Assembly (NCBI GenBank): GCA_038503035.1
Contig: JAVSML010024706.1
Span: 1 to 64,000 of the forward strand
Direction of reading: 5' to 3'
Source: Crocodylus rhombifer
Lineage: Eukaryota; Chordata; Crocodylia; Crocodylidae
Length of the DNA: 64,000 bases
Part shown: positions 1 through 12,124 of the stretch, piece by piece
How the letters are laid out: the number at the start of each line of letters is the position of its first letter
Position numbering within the stretch: position 1 is the stretch's first letter
Program-made: the position numbers and the translations under genes
Notes under the pieces: model-generated
Database searches by the model: none
Told to the model about the DNA's origin: nothing
Seen by the model: the letters and a program-made list of their open reading frames with translations, nothing else

Positions 1-2339
1 TTTTTTTTTTTTTTTTTTAAAGTAAACTGAGAGTTAGCAACATGCCCCAGAATGAGCGAACAGTAGTATCAGGGCAGACAAAGAGCTCCTGGACAGTGGA
101 CTAGACATAACTTTCCATATCTCTAAAGCCAACAGGGTGTCATACTGTTAATAGAGTGACTTTCCTTTAAATTTTGCAGTAGAAGGCTTTATATGGCAAT
201 TCAGAGGCTTAAAACATAATGAGGAGTAGGTTGATTTGTCAGGTGGGAATCCTTTTGTAAAGGTTATAGGGGAATATTTTTTGCCACTGCTGTATAAAGG
301 AGTACTTTGGCCTTTTCTTGTAGCAATTCTGCCAGACCTGAGAGATGAACTTTCAGAAAGTGCCTGGGAGTAAAATCTATAGAGCTTTAATGTGGTGCCT
401 TGTGTATTGTTGGCATCATGGCTGGATCATGCTGACATTTGGGACGGGACATGTGCGCAAAGCGGTCAGCGCTGCCTTGTGCTGATGGTAGTGGCTACTT
501 AAGGCTGGAATTGTTTACTACCTGGCATGGCCAATGTGTTTCTCTTTACAGAGGTGCCTTTCAGGGACATGTGGATTTTGTTTAAAAAACACCTTTTTTT
601 ATATACTCGCTTGCTCGTTGCAAGTTCTCTTGGGACCTTAGCTTGAGAGGGACCAAGTCCTCAGCATATTTAACACGGGAGAACCCCTTCAGGGGTAAAA
701 CCTTCAATATTTGTCTTTTGAGTGAAGAAACCAGATTTGCAACAATGCAGAGCGAGCACACGTCCCCCATTTGTAACCTAAGCTGTTAGGTCTGTGCCAT
801 CCGATTCCACAGCAGCCAGGCTTGCTGGAAAGCCCTGTTGTAATTACGGTTATAAATGGCCGGTAGCATTTTAATAAGACTGTTTTCCAAAGCGCAGAAT
901 CACACGGTTCTTTTTGTACGTTAGGTGGAAGGCGAAACAGCACGATGTTGTGCAGCTTCCAGTTTGCTGCCATGAGGACTGTGGAGAGAGGGGGGTCGGG
1001 GTCAATTACCTGCTACGCACATTAGCGAGTGGCCGTTACAAATGCATGAGGAGAGCCTGCCCTTGGAATATCACGGTTAAGTGAAACATCAGTCTGAGCA
1101 AAATACAAGCTGGCCGAGGGAAAGGGAGAGAAATTAAACGTTAATTTTCAGTGGCTGGATGAGAAAAAAATCCCATTCCACGAGGACTGGGACGTTTACC
1201 TGGTGCCTTATGGATGGTCTGATGAAAAATGTGACTGAGGCAGTGTGGTCTGGCAGTCCGAGCACTGGCTTGAGAGCTGAGACTGGAGTGATGTCAGTTC
1301 GCCAGGCCTCTGCGTCTCCTCCCGTTGGTCGTCTGTTGAACACGGTGCCAGGATTGTTACTTGTGTACACAGCACCGTGCCTAGTGCAAGGGGGATGTAA
1401 TCTTGACTGAAGTCTCTGGGCACTCCCTGTTTTGTGCCATCGGTTCTTCACACCTGCTTTTAGTGAACTTGTCGCCTTGACAAGTGGTAAGCACAAAGTG
1501 CCATCCAGGGGGCTCGATCCTGCAGTCCTCACTCACGTAAGTTGGGAAGGGGGCAGAGGAAGGGGTTGAAAAAGTAGGATCTGATCACGCATGCACTCAC
1601 TCCAGGCTGCGATCATCCATTGCATGCACTGGGGACCCCACTTGCTGGATCAGGCCGAAAATTTGGTTTTGTGCAGATTACCAATGCCAGGAAATTATAT
1701 ATGGAGAGATACCAGCGAAGGAGCAGTTAGCCTTTATTATTCCATTTGGTTTTCAAAAGCTTCAGAGCAATATTGGTACACACCATGCTGAGTTAAAAAT
1801 TGAAAATGTAATACTTTGATTTAGCGTGGGACTGAATAAATTGTATTCAAGTAAGATAGTGGTTATCCTGCTGAGAAGAAAATAAGTATTTCTATTTGAC
1901 TATATAACACCTGGGCTACAACTCAGAGGTACAAGAGCAGGAATCATGTTACAGAGAAGTCCATTAACTTTGGATGCTGGGTCAGAGCTGCCTGTGGCGA
2001 GAGGGAAGCATGTGTCCTAGTGGGCTCCAGGCCTAAGGAAACTATAGTCATTTTCCATCTCCTTTCATGCCACATGATGTATTTATTCCATACTCTATTT
2101 TATTCAGGTTCTTATAAGGCACCATAATTGTGGTGTCTGGTTACTTGCCAAGCTTTCAAACCTACCCTGTGGGTTTGATTTTGGTGCATTTCCTGAAGGA
2201 GGCTTTATAATGAACATCATTGGGATGGAAGCCATAGTTTAGTAGCTCACCAGGGCATCTACAGAAGCTTCCTTGCTTCTTGATAATAGGAGGTTTAGTG
2301 AAATGGGCTGGCTTAAATCCTCTGAAGCTGCAGACAGTC
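1..2339 (+). other. CHST11 intron, no recognised element
   Basis: Begins with an 18-base T run at the window edge. Open frames of 62-132 codons overlap on both strands with no recognisable family, so I read them as chance frames. I looked for the preceding CHST11 exon (residues up to YNPIQ before a donor) and did not see it. Confidence 0.6.
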
Positions 2340-2720
2340 TTTCCCTTACATTTGGACTTTGGATTAAGCTCAATGGGTAGCTGGCAGCTGAACAACATCT
2401 TGAAGCAGATGCTTAAGCCACTCTTTCTACCGAGTCCCTGTTGCCCACTGCAACTGAGAGGGAAATTCCTTGTCTTTGTTTTTAAAGCCCTACACAACTC
2501 TACCGTGGTTTGAGTCTGTATTTCTTGCCCCCACTTCCTCCCCACACACACATACGCACACAACTTCCCCTGTACCCATACTCCCTGTGTTACACCAGTT
2601 CTGTGCTTAATCCACCATTTTGTTGCCATCTTCCATGTACCTGGAATGCACGCTTGATCCAAATTTCCCAAGCCCTGTCCCTGTCCACATTAAAGCTACT
2701 CCTGAAACTTCTTTGCGTCA
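2340..2720 (+). repeat. Ancient L2-like LINE 3' fragment
   Basis: The stretch reads like the decayed 3' end of an L2/CR1-clade element. It has aaagccctacacaact near 2485, cctggaatgcacgc near 2640 and ccacattaaagctact near 2687. These resemble phrases I associate with old amniote LINE ends. It is highly diverged, and the family is assigned from memory. Confidence 0.4.
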
Positions 2721-4077
2721 TAAAATACCAAAAGTACCGAGCTAAAGAGAAAATACAAATCTTTAGGCTATTGCCTCTGGGGGCTTCCTAGCACTTATTT
2801 TCTTCTTTGAGTTCTTTGGTCTCATTATGTTTCTTGAGTGCTGTGTACAAAACTATCAATTTTTCTTGCCATCCTTCTATTTTCTGTAAGTATTAAGACC
2901 ATGGGTCAAAAGCTTTGTCGCTTACATAGATCATGGTCTGTAACGGCTCCAGGCCCAATTCTGCAAGCCTTCACATGTCAGACTCCCATAGATGGTCAGA
3001 ATTCTGTTCACTGAGGCCTTCCAGGATCAGGCCCTGGTGCCTGTCCTAACGTATAACAAGTAGATCTTGGGTTCAAATCTTGTACTTTAAAGTGATACCA
3101 CTGCTTACTGTTCAATGTACTGCTACCATGAAGCTCCCCACAATATGAGTCCCCTTAGTCAGAAAGTAGCAGCTCTTGAAGTTGTTACCTTGTTTCTATC
3201 TCATTGTCAATCATCATAATCAAGTTCCAAAAAAAGGGGGCCAGGGGAAATATATGGGGGCTACAATTGTCATTCTTCAGCATGAAATGATGGGGACTAT
3301 TGAGATCCCAGCTGGAGCACTTTGGAATGAACCATATTGATAGGCAGATTGCCAAGTTCCATAAAAAGAAAGAAGTTTTTCAATGCGGGAACTGGAAATG
3401 ATCAAGGAGAATGCAGTGACGTTATAGTATGTCACTGTTATCATAACAGATGGAAGCATGTGATGACCTCCATCAATGTGGGTGAGAAGATGGGAAGGAT
3501 TTTTATTTAAAATTAAATTCACAAATGGCAAGACCTTTCAGTTTTTAATATGAACAGTGATTGATGATGGCACTTAAAATATGAGCCAGAGGTGGACAGA
3601 TTCATCAGACAGACTGTCCTTTTTTGTCAAAGCAGTAGAAGGGCCAGTTCAAATTCACGTGATTTAAGTTAGACTGAGAGGGGGAGTCAGATCCTCAGCA
3701 GGTATAAATCAGCAGAGCTCCATTGTGTCCATGTGGTGCCAGCTGAGCCTCTGGGCCAGAGTTTCTTTTAGTTTCTTCTGGATTTGCTACTGTTTTAAGA
3801 GACAACGCATTGGAAATCTGCCAGGTTGATTTTTTTTTTTTCCTTTCTGTCATCCACCTTGAAACACTGGAGACCCTATGTGGAACCCTTTTAGTACATG
3901 CAACTTGAGACATCAAAATTTCCCTGTTCTGTAATGGGTGCCAAGAAATGCTGAAGTGTTAGGATTTCTCATGTTAGTTATGTTTCCATTTGTGATCTTT
4001 TGCCTTTCCAGATGCTCCCCCCCCCCCCAAAAAAATTGCATTTAAAGTGATTAGTCACACCTTTAAGAAACTAAAAG
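2721..4077 (+). other. CHST11 intron with an old dispersed-repeat piece
   Basis: At about 2945-3045 the text ggcccaattctgcaagcc ... ccaggatcaggccctgg is a degraded inverted pair. It resembles the short foldback at 14473-14549 and pieces near 45.7 and 46.6 kb. A C10 tract adjoins A6 at about 4018. The rest is unassigned. Confidence 0.4.
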
Positions 4078-5454
4078 CCTACATCTGCACTGCAGTCACA
4101 GGTACCTGTATAAAGAGTTAGCTTGGAACCGACTGGCTTGGGTTTCAGAAGCAATCAAGCTGCAGCAGCACAGAGCTCAGTGTGGGCTAGTTTATCCTCC
4201 TCCTCAGCTTCCTTGTAGACATATTTTAAAACTTTTCACTCCACTGTTCTCTGCTTTTTCCACTCTCTGTTGTCTGCCGTTTGCATGGTCTATCTGTAGT
4301 CCTGTCAAAAACTGCAATTACTACTATGTTGGGACAGCTTAACTTTAGCAAGTTAAACAGGCTCTAGTTATGGCGCAATAGGTAGTGGCATTGACTCCAA
4401 AGGTAAAGGGATAACTGGCAGGGTTGGCTTCCTGGGCAAACCCTATAGGAGGGTACTGGAGGGCGTGGGGTCCAGGGAGGTGCTGGTGGGCACTGAAAGT
4501 GCATGGGTTCAAAGAATGGGTGGGGGTGGGAGGACAGGCAGGGAAGAGAGAAGGGAGAGAGCACAGGAGCCCAACCTAGAAGTCCCCAACTGCTGCTGTC
4601 ACTACTACAGTGGTCTGCCCACCCCAGCTATTGCTCTTAAAACAGCAGCATCATACCAGAGTACCTGGCAGCTTCTGCAAGAGCAACACTGTAGAGCTGA
4701 TTTTGCTGCTAGAGCACAGACCCTGTGTGGTTGGGAGGCAACTTGGTGCGCCTTCTAAGTTGGCATCTGGGACTGGTGTCCCACTTACTCACCCTTAGCT
4801 ATATTACTATTAGAAGGGGTCTCCCTTCTCTTCAAATTCATCTTTATCATAGCATAGTGTAATGTGGCCTTGTACTGCTAGAATTGCTGGGCCAGCTCCT
4901 CATGCGGTGTAGAATGGCATAGAGTTGCTCTGTGGAGCAGGAATGATTTACATCTGCTGATGATCTTGTCTGTTGGCTGCAAGACTAAAGCCCTGACCTT
5001 GTGTGGCAGTTGAAGTGCACTGCAGCACTTTCTCACAACTTTGCAATAGCAATGGAATTTTTTTTCCAGGAATATCAGGACTGTCTGCTCTACCCTCTTG
5101 CTTTATTTTTGTTGGGCTCAGTATTCTTCATGTCCCCGTCTTAAGACCCAAATCCCTCCACTGGTACGGACTGATGAACTCCTGCATTTGAGCGGGGTGG
5201 AAATATCAGTCCCTATTGAGATAATTGCAAGTCAGGACCCTAAGCTATTCTGTAAGGGGTGTCTTTCCCCCTAACTACTGTGGGGGGTACAGTCTATACA
5301 GACAGATTAGGTTGGCCTGTTCCAGTATGGACTCTTACCTGAAATAAATAAATACAGATTGCACCTTACTGTGCTTATTGCTGTAGAAATAAGCAGCATA
5401 GAAGGAAAAGCAGTGAGGAAACAGGGCTATCCCTGCAGGCATAGTATGTAAGCA
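4078..5454 (+). other. CHST11 intron, possible short MITE remnant at the left
   Basis: About 4078-4222 opens with gcctacatctgcactgcag and closes with cttgtagacatatttt, a loose inverted pair of the kind seen in short Harbinger-like elements. I could not find a convincing target duplication. The remainder has no recognisable element. Confidence 0.3.
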
Positions 5455-5989
5455 GGGCAGTTTGCAAACGGCTGATAGGGCAGTTTGCCACCCCCCATTT
5501 TTGAAGGGGAGCCTTTAAGGTAAGTTGTTTCTTTAATTTAGAGTAGCTAACCTAGATATTTGCATAAGTAGCTAAAACTCAGCTGTTAGATCAATACTTA
5601 AGTCCCTTGTTTAACTAGAGACCAGAGCAAGTGGGGTGTTCACTAGGGAGTTTGCCCAGAAACAGTCTCTCTCACCTTCCTTCACTATAAGCTTGGTGAG
5701 AAGAAGCAGTTTAGTAGGGAAAAGGGAGCTTTTCAGGACTGGGGAGCAGCGAACAGACCAGCTTACAGGGGAGTTTGCTAGGGAAGGTCTGCTTGGAGAG
5801 AGGGGCAGGAAGAGATGGTCGGTGGATTTAGGAGACCCAGAGAGATGGCTGAAGGACATTGCAGTGCCAGAGCCATTGTCACTGCTAGCTCTTTTTCTGC
5901 TTGCATCTGTGAGGTGTCTGTCCAGGTAGAACCGCTCAATGTTGAGGCCTCCACCCATGTCCTGGTTTGGTGCTTTGGGGACAGCAGCT

Positions 5990-6720
5990 TGCTGGCTCCT
6001 TCCAGCAACAGCCAGGTAGAGGAGTGCCTGCAATGCAAGTGGTGCCTTCTGGTGGCCTCCCTCAGGGAACGGGTAAGTGAGCTACAGAAGGGATGGGATA
6101 GGTTCCAAAGAATCCTCATCCATGAGGAGTTCTTCAATTCAGTGCTGAAGGAGACTCTAGGACGGTGGAGCAAGGAGTGCCAGAGATAGTGCTGGAAGAG
6201 GATGTGGACTCCCAGGAAAGTGTATACTGGAAGCTTGTGACATCTGGCAGTAAGCAGAAGTCTTCGTCCCCCCCTGCAGTAATTTAGCTAGAGGACAGAT
6301 ACCTAGCAACAAAAGAGAAGGAGCATGTTCTATCAGTGGAAGAGGCCAGGCCAGGCTTCCCCCAAGTTGGGAGGACTGAAACCACTGCCATCAAGAGCAA
6401 GCAACAGGTGATGGTAGTTGGCAACTCCCTTCTGTAGGGGCAGGCATCCATCTGCTGTCCTAACTTTTTTTCTCAGGTCTGCTGCTTGCCCAGATCTGAG
6501 ATGTCACAGAAGGGTTGTCAAGACTCATCTGGCCTTCTGACTACTATTCCATGCTGCTCATCCCTATGATGCTGCCAGGGGGAGACCATGAACAGATCAA
6601 AAGTGACTACAGGGCTCTGGGTGCAAGGGTGAAAGGGACAAGGACTCAGGCGTTTGCCTTGATTTTTCCAGTCAAGGGGAAGAGCCCTGGCAGGAGTGGA
6701 TGCACCCTGTAGATCAATGC
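5990..6720 (+). pseudogene. CR1 ORF1 remnant (coiled coil plus esterase-like motif)
   Basis: A leucine-rich coiled-coil run, CLLVASLRERVSELQKGWDR, is readable near 6030-6110. Further on, at about 6409-6441, the frame reads VMVVGNSLL then a stop then G. I read this as the decayed GDS-type esterase motif (normally VVGDSLL-R-G) found in CR1 ORF1 proteins. The Asp has become Asn and the next Arg codon has become TAG. CR1 ORF1 proteins bind RNA and assist retrotransposition. This copy is dead. Confidence 0.65.
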
Positions 6721-7029
6721 ATGGCTGCACATATGGTGTTGCCAGCAGAGCTTTGGCTTCTTCAACCACAGGATGTTGTTTTGAAAAGACGGATTGCTAA
6801 GAAGAAACAGGATCCACCTGATAAAAAAAAAAAAAAAAAAGAAGAGCATCTTTGCAGACAGGGTCGCTAACCTAGTGAGGTGGACTTTAAATTAGGTTTA
6901 CCAGTAGATGGAGATGAAATCCCTGAAGTAAATGGGGAAATGTTGTGACCTGGAGGAAGCACAAGTGGTGGTGGGCAACACAGGAAGGCCTTCTCATTCT
7001 TCCTGAAAAGGTAGGGCAATGAGCTAGTT

Positions 7030-8250
7030 AGTTACCTCAGTTGTCTGTACGTGAATGCACAGAGCTTGGAAACAAGCCAGAAGAAATGGAAGTCCTTGCA
7101 TAGTCAAGGGATAATGATGTGATTGCTCCAGTCATCCCAACAAGCAACTCTGTTATACCACTGTCATGGATAGGCACAACCTGTGTAGGAAGGACAGGCA
7201 GGAGAAAAGAGGAAGAGTTGCTGTTCTTTATGTAAAAGAGCTGTAGGAATGCTGAGGGTTTCTACAAGTATGTCAGCAAGAAGAGGAAGATCAGGGAAAG
7301 TGTGGGTCCCTTACAAATGGGGGAGGCAAACGAGTGACACATGACATGAAAAAGCTAAAGTGCTCAATGCCTTTTTTTACCTCAGTCTTCACAGGCAAGG
7401 CCAGCTATCAGATAACTGCATCTGGCAGCACAGGTTGGGGAGAAGGTAAGCAACCAACAGGCAAAAGAACAGGATAGGGACTATTTAGAAGAGCTGGACA
7501 TGTACAAGTCCGTAAGGCCATGGTGCACCTAAGGGTACTGAAGGAGTCAGCTAATGTAATTACAGAGCCTCTGGCCATCATCTGTGAAAACTCATGGTGA
7601 TCAGGGTAAGTCCCATGCAATTGGAAAAGGGCAAATATAGTGCCCATCTTCAAGAAAGGGAAGAATGAGGATTCGGGGAACAGACCGGTCAGCTTCATCT
7701 CAGTCCTTGGAAAGTCACAGAGCAGGTCCTCAAGGAATCCATTTCTAAGTTTTTGGAGGGGAAGGTGGTAATTAGGAACTGTCAGCATGAATTCACTAAG
7801 GGCAAGTCATGCCTAACCAACCTGGTTAACTTCTATGATGAGATGACTGGCTTTGTGGATGTTGGGAGAGCAGTGGATGCGGTATACCTTGACATTAGCA
7901 AGGCTTTTGATATGGTCTCCCACAACATTCTTGCAAGTAAGCCAAGTAAATGTGGGTTGGATGAATGGACTGTAAGATCAATAGAAAACTGGCTGGATCA
8001 TTTGGCTCAAAGAGCAGTAATCAATGGTTTGATGTCTAGTTGGCAGCCGGTATCAAGTGGCATGCCCCAGGCGTTGGTTCTGGGGCCAGTTTTATTTAAT
8101 GTCTTCATCAGCCATCTGGAAGATGGGATGGAGTGCATCCCCAGTAAATGTGCAGATGATGCCATACTGGGGTTGAGTTGTAAATATAATGGAGGGTAAG
8201 GCCAGGATTCAGAGATCTCAACAAATTGGAGGATTGAACCTAGGAAATTT
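7030..8250 (+). pseudogene. CR1 ORF2 remnant (endonuclease start and reverse transcriptase)
   Basis: The endonuclease begins with a recognisable MNAQSL-type phrase near 7050 but jumps at about 7245 from VLYVKE directly to the region before the RT. The RT is best preserved at 7753-8199, where it reads [20 protein letters not shown], then YLDISKAFDMVSHN and LGPVLFNVFI. The catalytic FADD box has become CADD at 8149-8160. Compared with an intact RT of about 450 residues, only short frame-open blocks remain. Confidence 0.85.
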
Positions 8251-8972
8251 CATGAAGTCTAATAAGGACAAGTGCAAATTTCTGGACTTAGGTTGGAACA
8301 ATCCCATGCACTAGTACAGACTGGGGACTGACTGGCTATGCAGCAGTTCTGCAAAAAAGGATCTGGTGGTTGCAGCAGACAATAACATGAGTATGAGCCA
8401 AGTTTGCCCTTGTTGTGAAGAAAGCTAACAAGCGTACTGGGCTGCTTTAGTAGAAGTGTTGCTAGCAGATCAAGCGAAACAATTCTTCCCCTCTATTTGG
8501 CACTGGTGTGGCCATACATGTAGTAGTGTGTCCAGTTTTGCCCCACTCCCCCTCTCCACAGAAGAGAGTCCACAGAAGGCAACAAAAATGGTTAGAGGGC
8601 TGGGGAACAGGATGTATGAAAAGAGGCTGCAGGAACTGGGTTTATTTAGTCTGGAGAAATGAAGACTAGAGAGGGAAATTAATAATAACAGCCTTCAACT
8701 ACCTGAAAGGTGGTTCCAGAGAGGATGGAGCTAGACTATTCTCAGTGGTGACAGATTACAGAACAAGGAGCAATGATCTCAAGTTGCAGCAAAGGAGATT
8801 TAGGTTGGGTATTAGGAAAAACTTTCCCACTAGGAGGGTCATGAAGCACTGGAACAGATTACACAGAGGCGTGGTGGAATCTCCATCCTTGAAGGTTTTT
8901 AAGCAATGGGTTGGACTAGATGACCTCCTGAGATCCCTTTCAACCCTAATTTTCTGTAGTTCTATTTTAAAA

Positions 8973-11799
8973 GCCTTAAGTACATATCTTTGCCCATAAC
9001 TTCTTCTATCATTAGTGCAAATACTTTTAAGCCAATACTATTATACTAATAGCCCCCTGTTGTTCAACTGCTCTTTCAAGATTATTTCATGATAAATTTC
9101 TGTACTGGCAAGGAGCTGGCATGCAGTCTCAAGCAGGATGCTAAATTCTTTTGTATAGTCAGTGGTGTAACTAAGGGCAGGGTAAGGGAAAAAACACCTA
9201 TTGCCACCACTAGCCAGACACACTGGCTGGCCAGGGCACAATGCTTTCTTGTTATGCCTCTATGTACAATATTCATTATTTTTTCAAAGTCTAATTAAAT
9301 AGGCTAGAATAGATATATTGCAATTTTGATGAAGTTTTGACTCAATGATTCTGGCAATCTAATGAGATAAGAATACTGCACTACTAAGTATTTAATGTGT
9401 GAGGACTATATGTAAAAGTGTATTCTGAGTGACATACTAATATTTTATGAAGTCAGTTCTGAAGAAAAGTCGCTGCCGTCCAGGTCAGTTTAATTAAATC
9501 CCTTAAAATTCCTTCCAACACAAACTCTTGGTTTCATTGTCATGAATCATGGACCCTATTAGCCAATTTTTTATGTTCCTGAAATGGTATTAATAAATGA
9601 GGTTGCACTAAATTTTTTTACAATTTGAAATGATAAATATGAAGTGTTGGTAGTTCCCCGTAGCTTCCTAATGGAAAGTGAGCAATGTTGCGCATTTCCG
9701 TTTTGAAAAGAACAGCGTGGCTTTTTCATACCCACATTGCATTCTCCAACTGTACTTGGTTTTCCAGACAGTGACAGAAGATTTCCTGTTGACTTGATCA
9801 GGTCCAAGAGCAGGTCGCACAGTGCTTTACAAACCATCAAGAGATGTTATTTCACCTAAGTTGTTCTTGCCTTAAGGAGTTTATGCATGGACTGGTTCTG
9901 TTTCCAGTTCCACTTATGTAAATAAGAGGTGTTTTCACTTAAGCCAGCGGTGAGAGAGGAGATTTAGAACCAGTGTCCAGATTCCCTGTGTAAAATACCA
10001 GGTACTCTTGTAGGAACAATGCACAAATTCTGAATACATTATTAATAGAAACATGAACTGTCACTTGAGTGGAGTCGCATTAGGGCTAATGGATGAATCA
10101 TAAGCTTCTGTCATTTTTAGCTTTGCCATTCGATTAAACAAAATTCTGACAATATCACCAGATCCAAGCCAGTTTACAAATACTATTGGGTCAATTAAAA
10201 ATTAGCTTATTAAAGGAACATCTCTAATCATACCAAGCTTCTACCATGATACAGTATAGACTTTATATTATTCAGGCCTAAAAATGAAACGGAAGTTCTT
10301 TTGTGAAAGGAGACTTGGAAAATTAATGTCCTTTGAAGCAAGTCTAATGTGTAGAGAAATAACTATTTAGAGAGTTAGGGATACAAAGCTCAAAAAAGTA
10401 CAAAATTTAGAATACTGAAAAATAATTTATTTATGGATGTCCTTGCAGTTACAAAACTGAGAGTTAAATTCATGCTTCAGATATGAAAATAAGATTGGAT
10501 TGGATACTTTCTGCATATATTTTTTACAGCACAGAATGAGAACTGGATAAATAAATATATGCAGGCATGCTTGGTAATATCTAATACCAGCCACCTCCTG
10601 GCACTCTAACAGCATATGTGCTACAAAGTTTTTGTTAAAACTGGAGGTGTTTTGTATCAAATTGAAGCAATTACAGAGGTAAGAGGGGGAGAGTATCATG
10701 AATAGGGCTAGCAGTATTGTCTATAGTTAGGTTGCCCAATACTTGTCATTATGAGATGCTGTTTTTAGTGGCTTGTAACCTGGTTACACACACACACACA
10801 CAGAGCAATTTTTAGTAGTACAAGGCATCTTCCATTTTAAAACCAAAAAAATTGGTGCAAGTAAGGTTAGGTTTATACAAAGAGTAAAGCACAATACTGG
10901 CTAAAACATGCTACCTGCAGTGGAGACATGAATAACTAATATCCAGTCCTATAGCATATCAGGTAGCTATCACTTTGATTTGCTCCTTATAAAAAATTAG
11001 AGGTTATCTGCATGGAAAACCTGCTGTTCAAACAATAATAATAAATTCTGAAGTCCTCACTAAGGCAAAACTTGAACAATCCTATCGAAACACAGGAAAT
11101 GACATACTCCATCCATGCCATAGAAAGCTGGGTCCTTTTGTATATGAATGCATCCCTCTGGTCTGCAGTCCTCATTATTTCTACTCCTAACAGTATTCCT
11201 CCTCCCTGCTCACATTATTCACACACTTAAGCAACAGGTGACCTGGGTATGGGTACCCAGACACACTTCCTGCAGCATTTGGGCATGTTTGTTTGGGTTC
11301 CTTTCATACACAGAGGCAGGATTTAGCCTAGTTTATTTTTTCTTTTTTGTATTTTAAGTGACATACAAGTATTTTCTTTTCTCTCCCATTAGCGAAGCGC
11401 TTCTAGTACAGATATCCAAATGAACTAGAACAAGCCCACTACCCGCAGTTTGAACTATAACACCATATTTAGGGATATGTTTTTGATTAAAAAGTTCTAC
11501 ATCCGAGTCTAAACACATTGCTTGACCATGAAAGAAGCAAAGGCCTTCAAAGATTATCTTACCCTGCTGTGCCTAAGTAGCCTGAAGAAAATGCCTCCTA
11601 GTTCATTAGTGTGATTTATCTACAGGCAATAAATCTGTAGAATAGCCACATCTGTCCATCTGGCATCTACTTGCTGCAGAGAAATGACAAAACCATGGCA
11701 AAATGCCTGTCTATGGGTATGATCCAGTGAGATGCTGGGTGCTGTCAATTCCCATCGAAGTCAGAGAGCAGACAATGCTCAGCAACTTGGAAGCAGAAC
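8973..11799 (+). other. CHST11 intron, mostly unassigned
   Basis: AT-rich intron. A possible DNA-transposon scrap starting cagtggtgtaactaaggg lies near 9161, with no identifiable partner end. A short CA microsatellite is at 10787-10802. The remainder shows no recognisable family. Confidence 0.5.
10787..10802. repeat. Short CA microsatellite
   Basis: About seven to eight CA units in a row, uninterrupted. Confidence 0.8.
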
Positions 11800-11802
11800 T
11801 TA

Positions 11803-12121
11803 GGGCTTTTGTACATATGGTTGCGCCGCAGCGCCAGGTACTTTTAAAAGCATGCAGTTGTATGAACAGTGAAATGCATGTCAGCGCTGAGAAAATGGTG
11901 GTGGTGCGCTTTTGAACTAAAACACATCAGAGGTGTTTTAGTTCAAAAGCGCACCGCCACCATTTTCTGTGTGCTGACACACATTTCACCACTTATACAA
12001 CTGCAAGTGGCTCAGCGCAACGCACGTCAACTCGTGTGCAGAGCAGACTCAGTTAATTGAGTCTGCTCCAACATGCCAGTCTGGGGTGTCCCGGAACAAA
12101 AATGTATGTGTATAAATGCCC
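11803..12121. mobile_element. Harbinger-like MITE with long palindromic core
   Basis: Flanked on both sides by TTA (11800-11802 and 12122-12124), the 3-bp target duplication typical of PIF/Harbinger transposons. The ends are inverted: gggcttttgtacatatgg on the left and a right end whose reverse complement is gggcatttatacacatac. The middle is a near-perfect foldback, with gtgcgcttttgaactaaaac on one arm and its complement on the other, around a loop near 11929. It has no coding capacity, so it is non-autonomous. The superfamily call rests on TSD and terminal bases. Confidence 0.78.
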
Positions 12122-12124
12122 TTA

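Larger units (their letters stand above)
5455..8972 (+). mobile_element. CR1 LINE, long sense copy (CR1-a), decayed
   Basis: This is a non-LTR retrotransposon of the CR1 clade in the same sense as CHST11. In order it shows a 5' region (start approximate), ORF1 remnants at 5.8-6.7 kb, the ORF2 endonuclease start near 7.05 kb, reverse transcriptase at 7.25-8.25 kb, and a 3' end near 8910-8970 with the family hallmark gatgacctcctgagatccc. It aligns by eye with the copy at 50.9-55.9 kb from about 6945 onward. Most of the endonuclease is deleted around 7245. Stops and frameshifts throughout make it inactive. Confidence 0.9.

Noticed and set aside
7753..8199. Functional reverse-transcriptase gene
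   Set aside because: A 148-codon block of a CR1 element whose flanking frames are broken; the catalytic FADD box is CADD.
11803..12121. Assignment to the crocodilian MITE family called Chompy
   Set aside because: I recall that a crocodilian MITE of that name exists but cannot confirm its sequence, so the name is not used.
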